Assembly: GCA_031277435.1 (NCBI GenBank)
Contig: JAITMI010000086.1
Coordinates: 1-15,901, forward strand
Direction of reading: 5' to 3'
DNA: 15,901 nucleotides
Source of the DNA: Pseudomonadales bacterium
Lineage (GTDB): Bacteria > Pseudomonadota > Gammaproteobacteria > Pseudomonadales > Pseudohongiellaceae
The position numbers were made by a program, and so were the translations under genes. The first letter of the stretch is position 1, and the number at the start of each line of letters is the position of its first letter. Below the pieces are notes generated by a model that made no database searches, was not told the DNA's origin, and saw nothing but the letters and a program-made list of their open reading frames with translations. This document shows positions 7,423 through 14,992 of the stretch, in pieces.

Positions 7423-8220
7423 ATGCTCCCACGCGTGAACCTCGTCAGATCGGACCAAGGAGAATTTTTGGCTTTTGGGACCGACGTACTCTCCAATCAG
7501 TTATTTCACTCCGGCGCGTGGGAAAAAAACCTGTTGTCCCTCGGTTTGCTGCTGGTGCAGCGACTGGAAGCGCCGCTCGTTCTCGACATTGGCGCCAACC
7601 TGGGCGCTTTCACGGTGCCCATGGCTGAACGCATCCAGCGCGCCGGAGGCCAAGTCATCGCTTTCGAACCGCAGCGCATCGTGTATTACCAGTTATGCGG
7701 CAATATCTTTCTCAACCGCTTGGAAAATGTTCATGCCATCAATAAAGCGGTGGGCGATCAGGATGCCGTCATCCAGATACCCAAGCCAGACTACGCGCGC
7801 TTGCGCAACATTGGCGCTTTTTCCATAGAGGAAAAATACCGCAAACTAAACGGTACGCAAGCCGCGATGTCGTCCACCACGGAATCCGTTCCCATCATCA
7901 CGCTGGATAGTTTCGAGGTTTTCAAGCCTCCGGCGCTCATCAAGCTCGACGTGGAAGGTTATGAACTGAATGTCCTACAAGGCGCCACGAATTTTCTGCG
8001 GCGCAATGACTACCCGCCCATTCTTTTCGAAGCCTGGAGCGAAAGCTGGTTCGCCGAGGAAAAAACGCGCCTGCTCGATTTCACGCGCTCTCTTGGTTAC
8101 GAAATCATCGCGATGGGTGGCTACGACCACCTCGCTCAGCACGCCGCCAAGCCCCTAGTCCGCGTAGATAAGGCCAGCGACGGTACCCTTCATTTATTCC
8201 CCGTGACCGCTTCGGATTGA
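7423..8220 (+). CDS. FkbM-family SAM-dependent methyltransferase
   Basis: This 265-residue cytoplasmic protein has the FkbM methyltransferase pattern. Motif I is VLDIGANLGAFT (53-64), followed by the acidic VIAFEP at the end of strand 2 (78-83), ITLDSF (159-164), and the family hallmark LIKLDVEGYELNVLQGA (172-188). Such enzymes usually O-methylate sugars or polyketide and glycan hydroxyls, so the substrate cannot be told. An AAGGA ribosome site lies eight bases before the ATG. It is the only gene of its strand between sahR and the large minus-strand locus, and it is followed directly by an IS3 remnant. Several stretches (for example 7681-7740) are clearly lower in GC than neighbouring genes, which suggests recent acquisition. 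No glycosyltransferase or polysaccharide gene accompanies it in this window. Confidence 0.88.
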   Translation: MLPRVNLVRSDQGEFLAFGTDVLSNQLFHSGAWEKNLLSLGLLLVQRLEAPLVLDIGANLGAFTVPMAERIQRAGGQVIAFEPQRIVYYQLCGNIFLNRLENVHAINKAVGDQDAVIQIPKPDYARLRNIGAFSIEEKYRKLNGTQAAMSSTTESVPIITLDSFEVFKPPALIKLDVEGYELNVLQGATNFLRRNDYPPILFEAWSESWFAEEKTRLLDFTRSLGYEIIAMGGYDHLAQHAAKPLVRVDKASDGTLHLFPVTASD

Positions 8221-8483
8221 GCGTAGAAACCATTGTTCCGTCCAGCACAGAACGCTTACATCGAACGCTTCAATGGCACGTACCGTGCCGAGGTACTCAA
8301 TGCTCATCAGTTCAGTACGCTTCATGAAGCACGGCGTGTTACACAAGACTGTCTTCGAGTTTACAACGAGGAGCGAACCCACAGCGCCATCGGACTCTGC
8401 CACCGATGGCATTCAAACGGAAACGGCAGCAACTACAGCAAAGTCTCTAATTTAGATTGGTAGCGGTGGAGGGAGATTGACCA
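8221..8483 (+). mobile_element. Truncated IS3-family insertion sequence with possible right end
   Basis: The transposase remnant is followed by sequence ending GGAGGGAGATTGACCA at 8483. Read inward on the other strand this begins TGGTCAATCTCCC, consistent with the TG-starting ends of IS3-family elements. No matching left end or target duplication was found, so the left part is deleted. The boundaries are approximate. Confidence 0.5.
8233..8463 (+). pseudogene. IS3-family transposase (OrfB) C-terminal remnant
   Basis: The translation PAQNAYIERFNGTYRAEV, then CLRVYNEERTHSAIG, is the C-terminal end of the DDE integrase core of IS3-family OrfB transposases. It contains the final catalytic glutamate (in YIERFN), but the two upstream aspartates and the whole N-terminal half are missing. 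Similarity begins abruptly at about 8238 and fades after HSAIG, where the frame continues through unfamiliar residues to a TAG at 8461-8463. With no ribosome site and only about a quarter of the protein, this is a dead fragment. Confidence 0.85.
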
Positions 8484-8600
8484 GTTTGCAACTGGAATAT
8501 CGTGAGCATGACTTGCCCGCGCTTTCGCGGCTGCCCATCGCTCGCATCGACGATGCCATCAGTGATTTCGGCGACACGGCGGCCGTTGAGTTTTGCGCGC
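8484..8600. other. Short unassigned stretch between the IS remnant and the VWA gene
   Basis: No recognisable gene lies here. The plus strand keeps an open frame with codon choice like that of local genes (reading YREHDLPALSRL, then IARIDDAISDFGDTAAVEF), but it runs antisense into the VWA gene and resembles nothing I know. It may be a gene fragment left by rearrangement. No terminator for the VWA gene is evident. Confidence 0.3.
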
Positions 8601-9698
8601 TCAGGGCCAATCCGCGGAAGGTTCCAAAAAGGAGCCGCCGGTGTTCATCGCCAGTTGCCAGTACCAGCTTGCCGCCGCGGGGTCGCCTTCGAGGGGGGCG
8701 AGGATCACGTTGACGGGGATGCCGGGGGGTAGTTCGCGTACCGCGCGTTCAAACAAGGCTTCGCGTTCGCGGCCGGAGATGGTGTTTTGGGGGGTGCCGC
8801 GGACGCCGAGCGTGGGCAGGCCGTCGGTAATCAGAAAAATATTGTCGGGGCGCGGGTCCATCTTGGCGACGTTCTGGAACAATAACTCCAGATTGGTGCC
8901 TTGGCTGGGTACCGTACTTTTGAGCAGATCGATGGCGCTTTGCAGTTGCGCGCTGTCCGCTACATCGAGCCAGCGGCCTTCGCTGCCGCTGAGGATGGGG
9001 CGGTTTTGGTCGTTGAAGGTGTAGAGTTGATAGCGGCTGGTGGGCGGCAGTTGCGCGCTCAGCCAATCGACGGTGCGCAAGACTTGCTGCCACTTGGGCG
9101 AATCAAGCTGCTGCGCGCTGCTCATGTTGCGGCGGCGCACGATGTTGACGATGGTGGCGTCCAGCATACTGGCGGAAACATCGACCAGGATCAAAATGCG
9201 CTCGCCGCCCAAATACATGCCAGTGAGATATTGGCGCTTGCCATTGCCGAGAAAAGCGCGGGCGTTGCTGCCGGTTTGCGCCTGGGTGGCGCGCAGACGT
9301 TCGAGTTCGGCTTGCAAGGAGGCGATGTCAGCTTTGAGCGCTTGCAGCGCGTCGTTTTGTGCCAATGTGGAATTTTCCCGTTCGGCGATCTCCTGGCGCG
9401 AGGTATCCACTTGCTCTTGCACCTCGGACGCCAACCCTTGCGCCGCCGCAACCTGCCGTTCCAATTCGGCGATGGCGTTGCGGATTTCAACCAGATTGGC
9501 TTGGCCGGCGCGGATATCCTGTTCGAGCAATTGCGTTTCGGCGCGCGTGGCGGCGGCGGATGAGGGCGGATCGGGCGCGTGCTTCATCAGCATGAAGAGC
9601 AGAATCACCGCGCCAAAACCGCAGGAAATCACGTCCAAAAACGACATGCTGATGGGATCGACGCCGCGTTTGCGGCCCAGGCCAGACGCGCCGCTCAT
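8601..9698 (-). CDS. Membrane-anchored coiled-coil protein with VWA domain
   Basis: This 365-residue protein has one N-terminal membrane segment (about 20-38, in SFLDVISCGFGAVILLFML). A long Q/E/A-rich coiled coil follows (about 53-140), then a von Willebrand A domain (about 165-360). The MIDAS metal site is complete: D173, S175 and S177 in DVSAS, T268 in QGTNLE, and D292 in ITDGLPT. VWA domains bind protein partners through the metal. The topology, a short cytoplasmic head then one helix and an extracytoplasmic coil, recalls TolR/MotB-type anchors, but no proton-channel partner is in the window. The ATG overlaps the stop of the upstream gene by four bases (ATGA), with GGAAGG just before it, so translation is probably coupled. 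It is the last gene of the locus, and an IS scar lies downstream. Function is unknown. Confidence 0.88.
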   Translation of the reverse strand: MSGASGLGRKRGVDPISMSFLDVISCGFGAVILLFMLMKHAPDPPSSAAATRAETQLLEQDIRAGQANLVEIRNAIAELERQVAAAQGLASEVQEQVDTSRQEIAERENSTLAQNDALQALKADIASLQAELERLRATQAQTGSNARAFLGNGKRQYLTGMYLGGERILILVDVSASMLDATIVNIVRRRNMSSAQQLDSPKWQQVLRTVDWLSAQLPPTSRYQLYTFNDQNRPILSGSEGRWLDVADSAQLQSAIDLLKSTVPSQGTNLELLFQNVAKMDPRPDNIFLITDGLPTLGVRGTPQNTISGREREALFERAVRELPPGIPVNVILAPLEGDPAAASWYWQLAMNTGGSFLEPSADWP

Positions 9699-11011
9699 GT
9701 GCCTTCCACCACGATCAGTTGCAGGCGCGGGCCATCGTGGCCGAGCTGCACGGCATCGCCCAATTTCAACATTTGGCCTGCTTGCGCCGCCTGACCGTTG
9801 AGCCAGACGGGCGCAGCGCCGTGTATTTCGAGTTCTACGCCCTTGGCGCTACGCAAGAGTGACAGCGCGCCCGTAAAGCCGCCGCGCGGCAAGGGCAGGA
9901 TGCGCGCGCTGGTGAAGGCTGGCGGCGGCTCGCCGAGGCTCAGTCGGCCCCAGGGCAGCGGCAAGGCATGATTTTGGAACAAAAGATGCGTCGGCATTTT
10001 CGCCGCCGTTGCTCTTACCGCGCCGCTGGCTTGCAAGGACAGTTGCGTGACCAGTTGCAGATTATCCGGCGCGCGCCGGATCTGGTCGAGGTAGCGCAGG
10101 CAGCCGGGCAGCGTTTGCTCCTCATCCAGTGCGATCAAGCCAGGAATATAGCGCGTGAAACCCGGCAAATTGATATCGCTGGCGCTGGTATAAAGCCGCG
10201 TATCTGGGCCGCGCAACGCTTCGAGTTCCCGCGCGAGGTGGCTGAACAAATTTTGTGCGCCTTGTTCAAATTGCGCCAGGCTCACGCGCGCTTGCTGCAG
10301 GCTGCCTTTGAGATTGAGTTCGAGCAGCACCTCGCCTTGCGCTTGGCACTGAGCCAGCCAGCGCGGCAGTTGATCGGCGATGTACTGTTCGGCGATGGCG
10401 CTTTGCTGTGGATCAAAGCGGCTTTGGCGCACGAATTCATCGGCGATCAAGTTGATCCACGCCTCTTGCAGCGCCAGCAAACCGCCGGGGCTCACGCGCA
10501 GCACGCGCTCACGGCGTAATTCGCCACCGGCGCGGCGCACCTGGCTGAGCACCGCATGTTGCGCTTGCAAGTCGATGATGAGGCTGTCATCCGCCAGTTC
10601 GCCGCTCGCCGCGTGTAATAGCGCCGCGTCCACCAGACCAACGGTAGTGAAGGCGCATTGCCGCGCGATGCCCAGCAATACGGCGAGTTGATTACGGCTG
10701 TAAGTGCCGGGCACGGCGAGCACGACTTCATCCAGGGCCAGGGGGCGCGTCAGTTCGTCGAGATGACGATGCGCGATGTCGGCGGCATGGCGGAAATAGT
10801 TGTTTTTCAGCGGCAAGGGATCGAGCGAAAGTTGTTCCCAGAATTGATTGAAGCCGTGGCGCGGCTGCAAGCGCGCCTGTTGCCGCGCCAGCTCGCCAAA
10901 TACCGGCGTTTCGCCAGCGATACTGGCGAAACCGGGACTGTAAATGAACGGTTGGTTTACACCATGCACGCAAAGGCCCTGCCCGCGAAGTTCAATAAGG
11001 CTCAGGGGCAT
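9695..11011 (-). CDS. Hsp70/actin-fold protein with C-terminal FHA-like domain
   Basis: From the ATG at 11011 this is a 438-residue soluble protein. Residues 1-330 follow an actin/Hsp70-like layout: a phosphate-1-like strand at the start (SLIELRGQGL), DEVVLAVPGTYSRNQLAVL then GLVDAALLHA (94-135), which resembles the Hsp70 VPA...R and NEPTAAAL segments, and a phosphate-2-like strand DDSLIIDLQAQH (141-152). The glycines that contact ATP phosphates in Hsp70 are replaced (DLQAQ instead of DLGGG), so ATPase activity is doubtful. Residues 385-436 (VELEIHGAAPVWLNGQ, LKLGDAVQLG) look like an FHA or similar beta domain. An upstream in-frame TTG at 11056 would add 15 residues and overlap the preceding stop by four bases. 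I prefer the ATG because it starts directly at the first predicted strand. I do not recognise a named family. Confidence 0.8.
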   Translation of the reverse strand: MPLSLIELRGQGLCVHGVNQPFIYSPGFASIAGETPVFGELARQQARLQPRHGFNQFWEQLSLDPLPLKNNYFRHAADIAHRHLDELTRPLALDEVVLAVPGTYSRNQLAVLLGIARQCAFTTVGLVDAALLHAASGELADDSLIIDLQAQHAVLSQVRRAGGELRRERVLRVSPGGLLALQEAWINLIADEFVRQSRFDPQQSAIAEQYIADQLPRWLAQCQAQGEVLLELNLKGSLQQARVSLAQFEQGAQNLFSHLARELEALRGPDTRLYTSASDINLPGFTRYIPGLIALDEEQTLPGCLRYLDQIRRAPDNLQLVTQLSLQASGAVRATAAKMPTHLLFQNHALPLPWGRLSLGEPPPAFTSARILPLPRGGFTGALSLLRSAKGVELEIHGAAPVWLNGQAAQAGQMLKLGDAVQLGHDGPRLQLIVVEGT

Positions 11012-11052
11012 GGCGGCGTCCGCGCGAAGATGGCTATTCTGTACCCTTGCAT

Positions 11053-11316
11053 TCAAATATCCACCGGAAAGGCCACGGACAAATCCTCGGAGATTTGCTC
11101 GCTCGGCACAAAGGTATCGCCGCTCGGCGAGCTTGACGCGGCGCTGGCGGCAGCCGCCTCGGCCTGGCGGATTTCCTCGGCGAGAGCGGCGTCTTGATCC
11201 AGAATCGCGGCGGGAGTTTCTTCCTCTGCCGCCGGTTCAGCGGTAAGCGGCGCGTCCGCTGCGCTGGATAGAGCGGCCACGCTCAACAGGGTCAGCAACA
11301 ACAAGAAGCGAGACAT
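11053..11316 (-). CDS. Small exported acidic protein
   Basis: This is an 87-residue protein with a clear Sec signal peptide (MSRFLLLLTLLSVAALSSA, cleavage before ADAP). A low-complexity, alanine- and glutamate-rich middle follows, then an ordered-looking C-terminal tail (TFVPSEQISEDLSVAFPVDI). The ATG at 11316 has a GAGGA ribosome site seven bases upstream; a longer open frame upstream of it overlaps the preceding gene and is not used. It starts ten bases after the stop of the PEGA protein gene, so it belongs to the same transcript. The tail ending in PVDI resembles ends I associate with small uncharacterised gammaproteobacterial proteins, but I cannot verify this here. It may be a periplasmic linker or substrate of the locus. 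Function is unknown. Confidence 0.82.
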   Translation of the reverse strand: MSRFLLLLTLLSVAALSSAADAPLTAEPAAEEETPAAILDQDAALAEEIRQAEAAAASAASSSPSGDTFVPSEQISEDLSVAFPVDI

Positions 11317-11326
11317 TATATATTCC

Positions 11327-13402
11327 TCATTCCAGATAACGCGCCACGCGGAAGCCGACATCGTCGCGCGCGGCGTTGTTGTAATCGCGGAAGGACATGC
11401 GCAGTTCGGTGACCGAGGCTTGCGCCCAACTGGAGCCGCGCACGACATGATAGAGGCCGCTGCTTGGGCCCAGCGGGTCCACTTCGGCGGCGCTCGTGGG
11501 CGCGCCGGCGCCGTAATAATCGTGCACCCATTCGGCGACGTTGCCGCCCATATCGAAAAACCCGTTGGCGTTGGCGGCGAAACTCGCCACCGGCGCCGAC
11601 ACCATGAAACCGTCGTCGTAATTCATCAGCACCCGGCCCAAAAAATTGCCGGCATTGATGTCGGCGTAATTGCCTTGATTGGGCGGCGGCGGCAGTTCGG
11701 CGCCCCAGGGGAAGCGCAGCAGGCTTGAAGGATCGCCAGCCACGCGCGCCGCCCATTCCCATTCCGCTTCGGTGGGCAGGCGGTAGCCGGCGCTTTGCGC
11801 ATCAACGCCGCTCACTTCCGTGCCGCTGAGCAGGTAAAACGGCTTGAGCCCTTGCTGTTCGCTGAGCCAATTGCAATAACGCACCGCGTCCAGCCAGCTC
11901 ACCCGCGCCACCGGCTGATTGGGGCCGCTCAAGCTCTGGCCGGCGACCATGCCCGAATCGTGCGCGGGATCGAACGCGGCGTATTGCGCGTTGCTGACTT
12001 CCGTCACCGACAGATAAAAAGGTTTGCTGAGCTGCACGCTGCGCAGCACTTCATTGGCTTGGCGGCCCGCTTCGCGGCGCGAGGCGCCCATCACGAAGGC
12101 GCCGGGGTAGATGAGTTTGAGCGTTTGGCCGTTGGCGCTGATCTCGGGCTGAATCGCCTCGCTGCGCGCTTGCGCCAGAGTTTTTAACGTGACGTTCAAT
12201 TCCTGTTCCATGCCGGGCCGCGGCACGAAGGCGCTGCTGTATGGCGCGTAACCTTCCTTGCGCAGTTCGATGTCGTGGCTCACCGCCAAGAGTTCAATAG
12301 TTTGATTGGCGTTGCCGCGCCGTTCGCCGTCGATGTAAAGCTCGGCATCGGCGGGGCTGGCGGAAATGCGGACGCTGCTGAGAATCGGCGTGAGCGTGAT
12401 ATCCAGCGAACTTTCCTCACCAGCGCCAAAACTGAGGTTGCGCGTCGATTCTTCATAACCGTTCAAAAACAAGGTCAATTGATGGCCGCCGCCGGGCGGC
12501 AGCGTGAGTTCCAGCGGTGTCTGGCCTTGGTAGGCGCCATCAAGCGTTACCGCGGCGCTGCTGGGGCTGGAGCGCAGTAGCAGCAAGCCATCGGCGGGTT
12601 CCAGCGTGATTGGCGGCAAGGCGAAATCTTCGCGCGCCCGCACCGTCAGCGGGCCGGTCCAGGCTTTGTGCGCGGCGAGCTTGACCAAGGCTTGATGCTC
12701 GCCCGCCAGCACCTCGGTGGACAAGGGCGTCAGGCCCGCGTCCACGCCGTCGATGGTGACCATCGCGCCGGGCGGGTTGCTGTTGAACTCAAGCGTGGCC
12801 CAGGCGGGCTGAAGCGTGAGCGACAGGGTTTGCGTGGTGGCGCGGCCGGTGATGTCAATTGTGGTATCGAGCGTTTCATAACGCGCATGGCGCAGGCTCA
12901 GCGTGTGTTCGCCAGCGGCCAGTTCCAGGGCGCGCAGCGGCGTCGTGCCCACCAGTTCGCCATCGGCGATTACCTCGACGCCGCTGAGCGCGCCGGTATC
13001 GAGATCCAAGAGGCCGGGCAGCGGCAAAAGTTCGATGACGAAATTCTGCGCCTGAGCGTCGCTTATCTGGAACTCTCCATCAAAATCGTAATAGCCCGCC
13101 GCGCTGGCGCGCGCTTGCACCCTGCCCTGGCGGATCAGATAACGCGGCCCCAGTTCCAAGGCCAGCGCGCCCGGCAGCGATAACTGGCTCTGGGGCGGGT
13201 TGAGCGTAAAGGACACCGAGCGCGCGGTGAGCACGAACCAGCTTGCGCCGATAAATAGCGCCAGCACCACGCTTACCGCCGCGCCCGCGAGGCTCAAGGG
13301 CGGACGCCAACGCTTGCGCGCGGCGCCGAGCGGGGTGAAATCGATGGGGACGATGGGAGCGTCGTCCGTCTCGAAAGAGTTTTGGGATTGTTGGTCTACC
13401 AT
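11327..13402 (-). CDS. Single-pass membrane protein with PEGA-like repeats and an inactive formylglycine-generating-enzyme-like domain
   Basis: This is a 691-residue protein. A basic cytoplasmic N-terminus (1-35) precedes one membrane helix (about 36-59). About four PEGA-like beta repeats follow: 140-185 (VEVIADGELVGTTPL), 203-255 (PPGAMVTIDGVDAGLTPL), 275-325 (SSAAVTLDGAYQGQTPL) and 343-390 (ADAELYIDGERRG). Residues 428-690 form a C-type-lectin-like SUMF1/FGE domain, with the hallmarks GAFVMGAS, NQPVARVSWLDAVRYCNWLS, YRLPTEAEWEWAAR, GGNVAEWVHDYY, RGSSW and DVGFRVAR. Real formylglycine-generating enzymes need two cysteines after RGGSW; here the stretch is RGSSWAQASVTELRMSFRDY with none. I read it as a structural or ligand-binding module in the periplasm. 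The start is four bases after the stop of the upstream TPR gene. Confidence 0.92.
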   Translation of the reverse strand: MVDQQSQNSFETDDAPIVPIDFTPLGAARKRWRPPLSLAGAAVSVVLALFIGASWFVLTARSVSFTLNPPQSQLSLPGALALELGPRYLIRQGRVQARASAAGYYDFDGEFQISDAQAQNFVIELLPLPGLLDLDTGALSGVEVIADGELVGTTPLRALELAAGEHTLSLRHARYETLDTTIDITGRATTQTLSLTLQPAWATLEFNSNPPGAMVTIDGVDAGLTPLSTEVLAGEHQALVKLAAHKAWTGPLTVRAREDFALPPITLEPADGLLLLRSSPSSAAVTLDGAYQGQTPLELTLPPGGGHQLTLFLNGYEESTRNLSFGAGEESSLDITLTPILSSVRISASPADAELYIDGERRGNANQTIELLAVSHDIELRKEGYAPYSSAFVPRPGMEQELNVTLKTLAQARSEAIQPEISANGQTLKLIYPGAFVMGASRREAGRQANEVLRSVQLSKPFYLSVTEVSNAQYAAFDPAHDSGMVAGQSLSGPNQPVARVSWLDAVRYCNWLSEQQGLKPFYLLSGTEVSGVDAQSAGYRLPTEAEWEWAARVAGDPSSLLRFPWGAELPPPPNQGNYADINAGNFLGRVLMNYDDGFMVSAPVASFAANANGFFDMGGNVAEWVHDYYGAGAPTSAAEVDPLGPSSGLYHVVRGSSWAQASVTELRMSFRDYNNAARDDVGFRVARYLE

Positions 13403-13405
13403 CGC

Positions 13406-14881
13406 TTAAATCGCTTCATCGCAAACTATGTTCAGTAGCGGCGCCGTACCGTCGAGGCCCACCACGAATTCCACGCGCACATCGCGGTAGCCGGGGCGCA
13501 CGCCGAGCAGCGTGTAAGCGCCTGGCTTGAGGCTCAGCGTGTGACTGGTAAAGCTGCCCAGCTCGCCCACGCGCGGCAAGCTCACTTGCGTGAGGCCGTC
13601 CGATTGTACTTGTACCTGCACCGGCACGGCGGCTTGCGCCAATAGCGCGCGTATTTGTTGTATTTGTTCCAAAATTAGGGGGCCGGGATTGGCGATGCGT
13701 TCGGCATCCTTCAGCACCTGGCTGGTCTGGGCCTGGAGCGAATCATCGGCCAAGAGTAAGGGCTCAACGATGAGACCGTTCAAAAACGCATCCAGATTGG
13801 CGCGGCTTTGGCTGCGCTGGCGGCCTTGCTGGGCCTCTACCAGGTTGGGGTCCAGCGCCAATACCTCATTCCAGGCGGCGAGCGCGTCGTTCCAGGCTTC
13901 GGCGCTTTCGTATTCTTGCGCGCCTTGAATTTGAGCGCTGAGCGCGGCCTGGCTCGCTTGTGCTTGCGCCTGTTGCAAGGCGGCGCTGACTTCTGGCGCA
14001 TCCTTGATACGCCGCGCGTTTTGGAACGCGGCTATGGCATCGGCGGCGCGCTCATCCCGCAAGGCGGCGTAACCCCGCGACATGGCGGCGGCGAAATCGC
14101 GTTCACGCAGCGCTTGCGCAATACCCTCCAGCGCCGCCAGCACTTCGGGCCGGGTGGCGTCGAGCGCTTGCGCCTCTTGGTATTGCGCTTGCGCGGCTTC
14201 CAGTTGCTGTTCTTCTTGCAGCTTATGGCCGGCGGCGAGCAGAGCTTGCACTTGCGTCAGCACTTCCGCCCGCGCTTTGCCGGCGAGCGCTTGTGCGCTG
14301 TCTGGGTGCAAGAGTAGCGCTTCGGCATAGGCGGCGGTGGCGCTGGCGGCATCGCCCGCGGTGATTGCGGCGGCGGCTTGGGCCATGGCGGCGTCGTAGC
14401 GGCTTTGTTGACTCGCGCTCAGCGCTTGCAGTTGCGTGTAAGCGTCTTGATAAAACGCGGCGGCCTTGGCGTAATCTTGCGCGGCGTAGGCGGCATCGCC
14501 CTGACGCGCCAGCGCGAGGACGGACGTGAAAGGCGCTTCGGCCCAGCGCGTGACGCCGCCGCGTTCCAATTCGTCTTGCAGCGCCAATAGCGGTTCCAGA
14601 ATTGCTTGTGCTTGCTGGCGTTGTACCAGTGGCTGCGCTGGTTCGGCGGATGCCGGCGGCTCAGTGGCCACGGCAAGCGGCGCCGCTTCTGGAACGAAAG
14701 GGCTTATATAACGCGGCAGGATGAAGATGACGCCGCCGACCAGGATCAGCAGCAAGAGAAAAATGGCCCATAACAGAACATTAGTTCTATTTTGGGCGCG
14801 CCGCGACGGCGGCGGCTCACCCATGCCGAGCACGGGGGCGGCATGAGAGGCGGCGGTTTGGTCGGGCTTGGTCGCGGTCAT
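13406..14881 (-). CDS. Single-pass membrane protein with TPR-like helices and C-terminal beta domain
   Basis: This is a 491-residue protein with a short basic N-terminal tail and one membrane helix (about 34-58, in VLLWAIFLLLLILVGGVIFIL). A proline/alanine linker is followed by a long helical region rich in alanine and glutamine. Several segments match TPR periodicity, for example AYAAQDYAKAAAFYQDAY, ASATAAYAEALLLHPDSA and SAEAWNDALAAWNEVLALDPN. The last 75 residues or so are beta-rich (VQVQVQSDGLTQVSL, SLKPGAYTLLGVRPGYRDV) and PEGA-like. The layout suggests an inner-membrane anchored periplasmic scaffold for protein contacts. The gene is separated from the next by three bases and from the preceding one by 111 bases. 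No strong ribosome site precedes the ATG at 14881. I do not recognise a named family. Confidence 0.88.
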   Translation of the reverse strand: MTATKPDQTAASHAAPVLGMGEPPPSRRAQNRTNVLLWAIFLLLLILVGGVIFILPRYISPFVPEAAPLAVATEPPASAEPAQPLVQRQQAQAILEPLLALQDELERGGVTRWAEAPFTSVLALARQGDAAYAAQDYAKAAAFYQDAYTQLQALSASQQSRYDAAMAQAAAAITAGDAASATAAYAEALLLHPDSAQALAGKARAEVLTQVQALLAAGHKLQEEQQLEAAQAQYQEAQALDATRPEVLAALEGIAQALRERDFAAAMSRGYAALRDERAADAIAAFQNARRIKDAPEVSAALQQAQAQASQAALSAQIQGAQEYESAEAWNDALAAWNEVLALDPNLVEAQQGRQRSQSRANLDAFLNGLIVEPLLLADDSLQAQTSQVLKDAERIANPGPLILEQIQQIRALLAQAAVPVQVQVQSDGLTQVSLPRVGELGSFTSHTLSLKPGAYTLLGVRPGYRDVRVEFVVGLDGTAPLLNIVCDEAI

Positions 14882-14992
14882 GGGCTAAAGTCTGGCGCTA
14901 CGGAACAGTGAACGCAGCGGTTAATTTCGCGGGGGCGGCGCGCTCGTGCTAACGCAAGCGTCCATGCCCGGTTGACCTTTGCCGCGCCGCGT

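Noticed and set aside
8233..8463. Intact small gene
   Set aside because: It is the C-terminal quarter of an IS3 transposase, without the first two catalytic aspartates and without a plausible start.
11317..11448. N-terminal extension of the small exported protein
   Set aside because: The extension overlaps the 3' end of the PEGA-FGE gene and would bury the signal peptide. The ATG at 11316 has a good ribosome site.
11327..12130. Active sulfatase-modifying enzyme
   Set aside because: The cysteine pair required for formylglycine generation is absent, and there is no sulfatase gene in the window.
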